Assembly (NCBI GenBank): GCA_946885545.1
Contig: CAMPGP010000053.1
Location: 1 to 10,433, forward strand
Direction of reading: 5' to 3'
Length of the DNA stretch: 10,433 bases
Origin: an uncultured Altererythrobacter sp.
GTDB lineage: Bacteria > Pseudomonadota > Alphaproteobacteria > Sphingomonadales > Sphingomonadaceae
Below, one piece after another: positions 6,882 through 10,433 of this stretch; position 1 is the first letter of the stretch, and each line of letters starts with the position of its first letter. The notes under the pieces were generated by a model. The model was not told the origin of the DNA. It saw only the letters and a list, made by a program, of their open reading frames with translations, and made no database searches. The translations under genes were made by a program, and so were the position numbers.

Positions 6882-7046
6882 CTACCGGTATTCGCGGCGG
6901 AAAAGGCGCTCGAGCCAACTCGACCTTTCCATCGTCTCCATCGGCTGAATCTGCCCAAACTGCGCGCGCCGCGCCGACGGGTCGAGGTTGCGCTTGGCAG
7001 CCCCGCCACCACCAGAACCTGAACTGTGAAATCTGAAACGCGACAT
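6882..7046 (-). CDS. Small hypothetical protein, 54 aa
   Basis: I do not recognise this protein with certainty. It opens MSRFRFHSSGSGGGGAAKRN, so it has a basic start and a Gly/Ser-rich stretch. Its C-terminal part, FGQIQPMETMERSSWLERLF, looks like a folded or amphipathic element ending in basic residues (RREYR). There is no TM segment or signal peptide. The case for a real gene is the very good ribosome site: GGAGG, 6 nt before the ATG at 7046, with a second GGAGG further upstream. A longer in-frame start at 7148 would bury this site and has none of its own. Two GC-rich hairpins follow the stop. It is divergent from the CoA-ester lyase gene. Small sphingomonad proteins ending in a W-x-x-RLF-like motif seem familiar, but I cannot name a family. 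Confidence 0.55.
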   Translation of the reverse strand: MSRFRFHSSGSGGGGAAKRNLDPSARRAQFGQIQPMETMERSSWLERLFRREYR

Positions 7047-7272
7047 TACGACCCTCCCTCGCTCCTCCGTGTGCTGTGGCTCGACCGCTAGGGACTGAAA
7101 CCTGTCGCCCTCTTGAACATTTCGGCGTGCCGGTCGCAGGCGACGCACCGCTCGACGCCGACCCGTTTCGCGCGCGCGGCGGGCTGAAATCCGGCATCAC
7201 GGCTGATGGCGGATCGGGCGGTTGCGCGCGGCCGGGTTCGTGCCTAGTCGCGGCCGGGAGGAGATTTTCGCG
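7047..7272. other. Divergent intergenic region
   Basis: This 226-bp gap separates the small minus-strand gene from the CoA-ester lyase. I see no supported gene in it. It should hold the promoters of both neighbours, but no -35/-10 pair is convincing. TTGAAC at 7113-7118 (+) lacks a -10 at the right distance. The plus-strand end holds the ribosome site GGGAGGAG before the lyase. Confidence 0.4.
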
Positions 7273-8145
7273 ATGCACCGGATGCGCTCTTGGCTGTTCG
7301 CCCCCGGCGATAGCGAGAAAAAGATGGCCAAGGCGGCGGACGGCGCGGCCGACGTGGTCCTGCTCGATCTTGAAGACTCTGTTTCGCCCGAGAACAAGCC
7401 CGCTGCGCGCGAACTCGTCGCCGCGTTTCTCGCATCGCGGAGCGACCGCGAGCGTTTGTGGGTTCGGATCAATCCCCTGGCGGGCGGCGAGACCGAGCGC
7501 GACCTCGAGGCGGTAATGTGCTCCGCGCCCGGCGGGCTGTTCCTGCCCAAGGCGGAAGGGCGCGCGGATGTGGAAGCGCTCGACCGGATGCTTTCGGCTC
7601 TCGAAGCACAGCACGGGATCGCCCCAGGCTCGACGCGGGTTGCCGCGCTCGTCACCGAGACCGCCAAGGCGATGTTTCATACCGGCGACTACGCTGGATC
7701 GCCCCGGTTGGTGGCGATGAGCTGGGGTGCGGAAGACCTGTCCTCCGCGCTCGGCGCACGCGTGCAGTTCGCGCCCGGCGGCGGCTACATGCCGACTTAC
7801 GAGCTGGCGCGCAGCCTGTGCCTGCTCGGCGCCGGGGCGGCCGGCGTGGCGGCGATCGAGACGATCCAGGCCGATTTCCGCGACCTCGATGGCTTGCGCG
7901 AGCGGGCGACGATGGTGCGCGGCCAGGGTTTCCGCGGAATGCTGGCGATCCATCCGGCGCAGGTCGAGGTGATCAACGAGGCCTTCACGCCGAGCGCCGA
8001 AGAAATCGACCATTCGCGCAAGGTGATCGCGGCGTTCGACGCCAATCCCGGCGCGGGCACGGTGGGGCTGGACGGGGCGATGCTCGACCGCCCACACCTC
8101 GTGCTGGCGCGCGCACTGCTGGCCGACGCGGGAATCGACACCTGA
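7273..8145 (+). CDS. CoA-ester lyase, HpcH/HpaI-CitE family
   Basis: The product is 290 aa, the right length for a CitE-like TIM-barrel enzyme. Family members cleave or condense acyl-CoA esters such as citryl-, citramalyl- or malyl-CoA, using Mg2+. The N-terminus RSWLFAPGDSEKKMAKA is diagnostic. DLEDSV (32-37) follows. Arg65 in VRINPL contacts substrate. Glu129 (VTETAK) and Asp155 (WGAEDLSSAL) are the metal ligands, and GMLAIHPAQVEVIN is the late barrel strand. ATG at 7273 was chosen for GGAGGAG 9-14 nt upstream; ATG at 7282 is a close alternative. The open frame extends up to 7222 but without family similarity. No citF, citD, glyoxylate or leucine-breakdown genes are adjacent, so it is unlikely to be a true citrate lyase beta subunit. 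A malyl-CoA or citramalyl-CoA lyase is more plausible, but the substrate is open. Confidence 0.9.
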   Translation: MHRMRSWLFAPGDSEKKMAKAADGAADVVLLDLEDSVSPENKPAARELVAAFLASRSDRERLWVRINPLAGGETERDLEAVMCSAPGGLFLPKAEGRADVEALDRMLSALEAQHGIAPGSTRVAALVTETAKAMFHTGDYAGSPRLVAMSWGAEDLSSALGARVQFAPGGGYMPTYELARSLCLLGAGAAGVAAIETIQADFRDLDGLRERATMVRGQGFRGMLAIHPAQVEVINEAFTPSAEEIDHSRKVIAAFDANPGAGTVGLDGAMLDRPHLVLARALLADAGIDT

Positions 8146-8162
8146 ACGGCAAAAACCGTTTT
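8145..8162 (+). terminator. Weak hairpin after the CoA-ester lyase gene
   Basis: AACGG (8145-8149) pairs with CCGTT (8156-8160) around a CAAAAA loop, and the following bases make a short T-run (8159-8162). The stem overlaps the last base of the stop codon. It is short for an intrinsic terminator, and the same T-run may serve as a -35 box for the next gene. Confidence 0.35.
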
Positions 8163-8188
8163 CCTATACGAACCTTTATGGTTATATG
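8159..8188 (+). promoter_or_regulatory. Candidate promoter/operator before the holin gene
   Basis: This is an unusually AT-rich island in a GC-rich window. TTTTCC (8159-8164), a 17-bp spacer and TTATAT (8182-8187) make a fair sigma-70-type promoter. AACCTTTATGGTT (8171-8183) lies inside it and has the same AACC-N5-GGTT form as the palindrome before the HTH regulator. A protein bound there would cover the -10 box. Confidence 0.35.
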
Positions 8189-8219
8189 ACGCGGCGACTC
8201 GCAACCAGCGGAGCGCGCC

Positions 8220-8633
8220 ATGCCCCTACTTGAATCGCTCATCGGCCCGATCGCCTCGATCATCGACAAGGTGATCCCGGACAAGGAGGCCCGCGCCAGG
8301 GCCAAGCTCGAACTCCTCGCGCTCGAAGGCACGCATGAACTCAAGCAGATCGAGGCGCGGCTCTCCGCGATCGTCGCGGAGGCAAACTCGCGCGATCCCT
8401 GGACCAGTCGCGCCCGTCCCAGTTTCCTCTATGTCATGTACGCGCTGGTACTGTTCGCGCTGCCGATGGGTGTGATTTCCGCCTTCGCGCCCGGCATCGC
8501 GCACGGCATCAGCGGCGGGATCACCGCCTACCTCGGCGCGCTGCCCGAGGAACTCTATGCGCTCTTCGGCACCGGCTACCTCGGCTACACCGCCGCGCGC
8601 CAATGGGGGAAAGCGAAGGGCGTCGACAGCTGA
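8220..8633 (+). CDS. GTA-type holin, three-TM family
   Basis: The product is 137 aa and matches the GTA holin 3TM family (formerly DUF3154, PF11351 from memory). These proteins make holes in the inner membrane so that gene transfer agent or phage particles can be released by lysis. A short N-terminal helix (LIGPIASIIDKVIPDK) and a charged helix (about 22-55) precede the hallmark DPWTSRARPSFLYVMYA (59-75). Predicted TM segments are at about 69-89, 93-107 (weak) and 109-126, the last with the conserved GYLGYTAARQW. A good GGAG lies 6 nt before the ATG. No endolysin, capsid, portal or terminase gene is adjacent; the neighbours are metabolic genes. In Rhodobacter the GTA lysis genes also sit away from the structural cluster, so function is possible. 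The family call is strong; the biological role is inferred. Confidence 0.88.
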   Translation: MPLLESLIGPIASIIDKVIPDKEARARAKLELLALEGTHELKQIEARLSAIVAEANSRDPWTSRARPSFLYVMYALVLFALPMGVISAFAPGIAHGISGGITAYLGALPEELYALFGTGYLGYTAARQWGKAKGVDS

Positions 8634-8658
8634 CGCCGACGCGCGCTATCTCCGCTGC

Positions 8659-9105
8659 ATGAGCGTCCCGATCACCAACACCGTCTATGTCCTCAACGGG
8701 CCCAACCTCAACCTGCTCGGCCTGCGCGAGCCGGATATATACGGCTCGGACACGCTCGACGATATCGCGGCGATGCTCGACGATCGCGCTCGGCACCTGG
8801 GCTTCGAGATCGACATGCGCCAGACCAATCACGAGGGGATGCTGGTCGACTGGCTGCACGAGGCGCAGGCCGAGGGGGCGAAAGCGGTGCTGCTCAATGC
8901 CGGGGCGTACACCCACACTTCGATCGCGCTGCTCGACGCGATCCGCGCGATCCGCACCCCGGTGATCGAGGTGCATCTGTCCGATCCCTCCACACGCGAG
9001 GAATTTCGCCACCTTTCCTACGTCGGGATGGCTGCGGCGAAGACGGTGCAAGGCCTCGGCGCGCGATCCTACGTCGTCGCGCTCGATGCCGTAGCGGAAT
9101 TGTAG
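8659..9105 (+). CDS. aroQ: 3-dehydroquinate dehydratase, type II
   Basis: AroQ converts 3-dehydroquinate to 3-dehydroshikimate, step three of the shikimate pathway, as a cytosolic dodecamer. The 148-aa length is typical. Active-site parts are all present: LNGPNLNLLG (Asn13), the flexible lid LREPDIYG with Arg23 and catalytic Tyr28, TNHEG (56-60), NAGAYTHTS (Asn80, His86), and EVHLSDP with Glu104 and catalytic His106. ATG at 8659 is supported by these positions; the longer frame from 8557 overlaps the holin gene. No Shine-Dalgarno is visible upstream and the start lies 25 nt after the holin stop, so expression may depend on upstream translation or a short leader. The aroQ-accB-accC order is common in alphaproteobacteria. 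Confidence 0.97.
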   Translation: MSVPITNTVYVLNGPNLNLLGLREPDIYGSDTLDDIAAMLDDRARHLGFEIDMRQTNHEGMLVDWLHEAQAEGAKAVLLNAGAYTHTSIALLDAIRAIRTPVIEVHLSDPSTREEFRHLSYVGMAAAKTVQGLGARSYVVALDAVAEL

Positions 9106-9123
9106 CTTCCCCGCCCCCGCCCC

Positions 9124-9152
9124 TTGCCAGCCCGGGCCCTTCCGCGCATAGG
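9124..9152 (+). promoter_or_regulatory. Promoter of accBC
   Basis: TTGCCA (9124-9129), 17 bp, then CATAGG (9147-9152) gives a good housekeeping promoter inside the aroQ-accB gap. The first eleven bases of the block, CTTGCCAGCCC, are identical to the tRNA-Pro promoter at 6601-6611, and the spacing is the same. Transcription would begin near 9159, giving a leader of about 37 nt. Confidence 0.6.
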
Positions 9153-9159
9153 CGACCGC

Positions 9160-9183
9160 TTGAACCGGATGGGTTGAACCGGA
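9160..9183 (+). repeat. Direct repeat in the accB leader
   Basis: TTGAACCGGA occurs at 9160-9169 and again at 9174-9183, starting 14 bp apart. The first copy overlaps AACCGGATGGGTT (9163-9175), another AACC-N5-GGTT element. It sits at or just after the predicted transcription start, so it could be an operator or simply a chance repeat. Confidence 0.4.
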
Positions 9184-9195
9184 CAGGGATTTTTT

Positions 9196-9684
9196 ATGGC
9201 CGAAACCAAGGGCACCGCCGGGCGCAAGCCGGGCATGAACGTCGACACCAAACTGGTCCGCGAGCTGGCCGAGCTGCTCGCCGAGACCGGCCTCACGGAA
9301 ATCGAAGTGGAAGACGGCGACCGCAAGGTGCGCGTCGCGCGCGGCGGCGTGGCCGCTGCCGCTCCGGCGGCCTACGCGCCGGCACCCGCCGCCGCCGCGC
9401 CTGCTCCGGCTGCCGCGCCGGGCGAACCCCCCGCTCCCGCCGACGACCACGCCGGTGCGCTCAAGTCGCCGATGGTCGGCACTGTCTATCTCTCGGCCGA
9501 GCCGGGCGCCGATCCCTTCGTCAAGGTCGGCGACAGCGTCAATCAGGGCGACACGCTGCTGATCGTCGAAGCGATGAAGGTCATGAACCCGATCACCGCC
9601 GACAAGGCGGGCACGATCAAGGCGATCCTTGTCGACAACGCCCAGCCGGTCGAGTTCGACCAGCCACTCGTCGTCATCGGCTGA
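9196..9684 (+). CDS. accB: Biotin carboxyl carrier protein of acetyl-CoA carboxylase
   Basis: AccB carries the biotin that shuttles CO2 from biotin carboxylase (AccC) to the AccAD carboxyltransferase, the first committed step of fatty acid synthesis. The 162-aa protein has an N-terminal helical part ([26 protein letters not shown] split over about 20-45) that binds AccC. A flexible Ala/Pro linker runs at about 53-82. The C-terminal biotinyl domain starts at [10 protein letters not shown] and contains EAMKVMNPI, in which Lys128 is the biotinylation site, and the protruding-thumb region found in true AccB (about 98-113). AGGGA lies upstream, separated from the ATG by a T-run. A second ATG at residue 14 (MNVDTKLV) is where many homologues begin, so the first 13 basic residues could be an extension. 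It is followed at 3 nt by accC. Confidence 0.97.
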   Translation: MAETKGTAGRKPGMNVDTKLVRELAELLAETGLTEIEVEDGDRKVRVARGGVAAAAPAAYAPAPAAAAPAPAAAPGEPPAPADDHAGALKSPMVGTVYLSAEPGADPFVKVGDSVNQGDTLLIVEAMKVMNPITADKAGTIKAILVDNAQPVEFDQPLVVIG

Positions 9685-9687
9685 GCC

Positions 9688-10433
9688 ATGGGTATTTCAC
9701 GCATACTGATCGCCAATCGCGGCGAAATCGCGCTGCGCATCCACCGCGCGGCGCACGAAATGGGGATCGAGACGGTCGCGGTGCACTCGACCGCCGATGC
9801 CGATGCGATGCACGTGCGGCTGGCGGACCATGCGGTATGCATCGGCCCGCCCAACGCGACGGACAGCTACCTCAATGTCGCGGCCATCATCTCGGCCGCG
9901 GAGATCTCCCACGCCGACGCGATCCATCCCGGCTACGGCTTCCTGTCCGAGAACGCCAAGTTCGCCGAAATCGTCGAGGCGCACGACATCGCCTGGATCG
10001 GACCGAAGCCCGAGCATATCCGCACGATGGGCGACAAGGTCGAGGCCAAGCGCACCGCGGGCGCGCTCGGCCTGCCGCTGGTGCCCGGCAGCGACGGCGC
10101 CGTGTCCGACTACGACGAGGCGCGGCGGATCGCGGCCGAGATCGGCTATCCGGTCATCATCAAAGCCGCATCCGGCGGCGGCGGGCGCGGGATGAAGGTC
10201 TGCGAAGCCCCGGACCAGCTCGAAACGCTGATGAAGCAGGCCGGGAGCGAGGCCAAGGCCGCGTTCGGCGATGCCACCGTCTATATCGAGAAGTATCTCG
10301 GCAACCCGCGCCACATCGAATTCCAGGTGTTCGGCGACGGGCGCGGCGAGGCGATCCACCTCGGCGAGCGCGACTGCTCGCTCCAGCGCCGCCACCAGAA
10401 GGTGCTCGAGGAAGCGCCCTCCCCCGTGATCAC
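9688..10433 (+). CDS. accC: Biotin carboxylase subunit of acetyl-CoA carboxylase (5' part)
   Basis: AccC uses ATP and bicarbonate to carboxylate the biotin on AccB. About 248 of an expected 450 residues are present; the frame stays open to the window end. The N-terminal domain starts [20 protein letters not shown], with [18 protein letters not shown] and the conserved [15 protein letters not shown]. The ATP-grasp part begins near residue 115 (GDKVEAKR). It contains the glycine-rich lid [15 protein letters not shown] and the conserved [11 protein letters not shown] and [20 protein letters not shown], which contribute to the ATP and bicarbonate sites. ATG at 9688 lies 3 nt after the accB stop with no clear Shine-Dalgarno, which fits translational coupling in an accBC operon. 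No damage is visible in the part present. Confidence 0.97.
   Translation, partial: MGISRILIANRGEIALRIHRAAHEMGIETVAVHSTADADAMHVRLADHAVCIGPPNATDSYLNVAAIISAAEISHADAIHPGYGFLSENAKFAEIVEAHDIAWIGPKPEHIRTMGDKVEAKRTAGALGLPLVPGSDGAVSDYDEARRIAAEIGYPVIIKAASGGGGRGMKVCEAPDQLETLMKQAGSEAKAAFGDATVYIEKYLGNPRHIEFQVFGDGRGEAIHLGERDCSLQRRHQKVLEEAPSPVI

Noticed and set aside
6676..8097. 473-codon minus-strand open frame across the lyase gene
   Set aside because: It runs antisense through the CoA-ester lyase and into the tRNA, with low-complexity Arg/Ala/Gly content and no motifs.
7273..8145. True citrate lyase beta subunit (citE)
   Set aside because: No alpha, gamma or accessory citrate lyase genes are adjacent; only the wider CoA-ester lyase family can be supported.
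8220..9105. Prophage remnant around the holin
   Set aside because: No phage structural, integrase or endolysin gene is adjacent, and the flanking genes are intact core metabolism.
8521..9450. 309-codon minus-strand open frame over aroQ and accB
   Set aside because: It is antisense to two well-defined genes and shows only composition-driven Arg/Gly/Asp runs.

Overview
The window reads as a chromosomal housekeeping region of a GC-rich alphaproteobacterium. The best guess is Sphingomonadales, probably Erythrobacteraceae. That guess rests on the yajC-secD-secF and aroQ-accB-accC gene orders, a DUF6456 protein, a GTA-type three-TM holin, and the style of the proteins. It comes from memory of families, not from a search.

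Layout. (1) 1-531 (+) is the 3' end of a Uup-like ABC-F ATPase. It meets a convergent glutathione S-transferase gene (528-1109, -) in a shared CTAG. (2) A DUF6456 gene (1169-1642, -) is divergent from a HTH/S24-like regulator (1734-2306, +). The regulator overlaps a GT4-type glycosyltransferase (2303-3493, +) by GTGA. (3) The glycosyltransferase converges on the minus-strand operon yajC-secD-secF (6434 down to 3512), with a small hairpin between the stops. (4) tRNA-Pro(GGG) at 6649-6725 (+) has a clear promoter. It is followed by a hairpin-rich stretch and a probable 54-aa small protein gene on the minus strand (6882-7046). (5) On the plus strand come a CitE/HpcH-type CoA-ester lyase (7273-8145), a lone GTA-type holin (8220-8633), type II dehydroquinase aroQ (8659-9105), accB (9196-9684) and the start of accC (9688 to the window end).

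How the genes work together. YajC, SecD and SecF form the accessory membrane complex of the Sec translocon. AccB and AccC are the biotin carrier and biotin carboxylase of acetyl-CoA carboxylase and would be made from one transcript. AroQ serves the shikimate pathway. The regulator and glycosyltransferase are translationally coupled, but their joint role is unknown.

No IS element, prophage block, CRISPR array or defence cassette was seen. The most interesting points are the isolated GTA-type holin, the small protein gene, a 13-bp AACC-N5-GGTT motif found only in three upstream regions, a matching promoter element before tRNA-Pro and accB, and a regulator whose S24-like domain has lost its protease residues.
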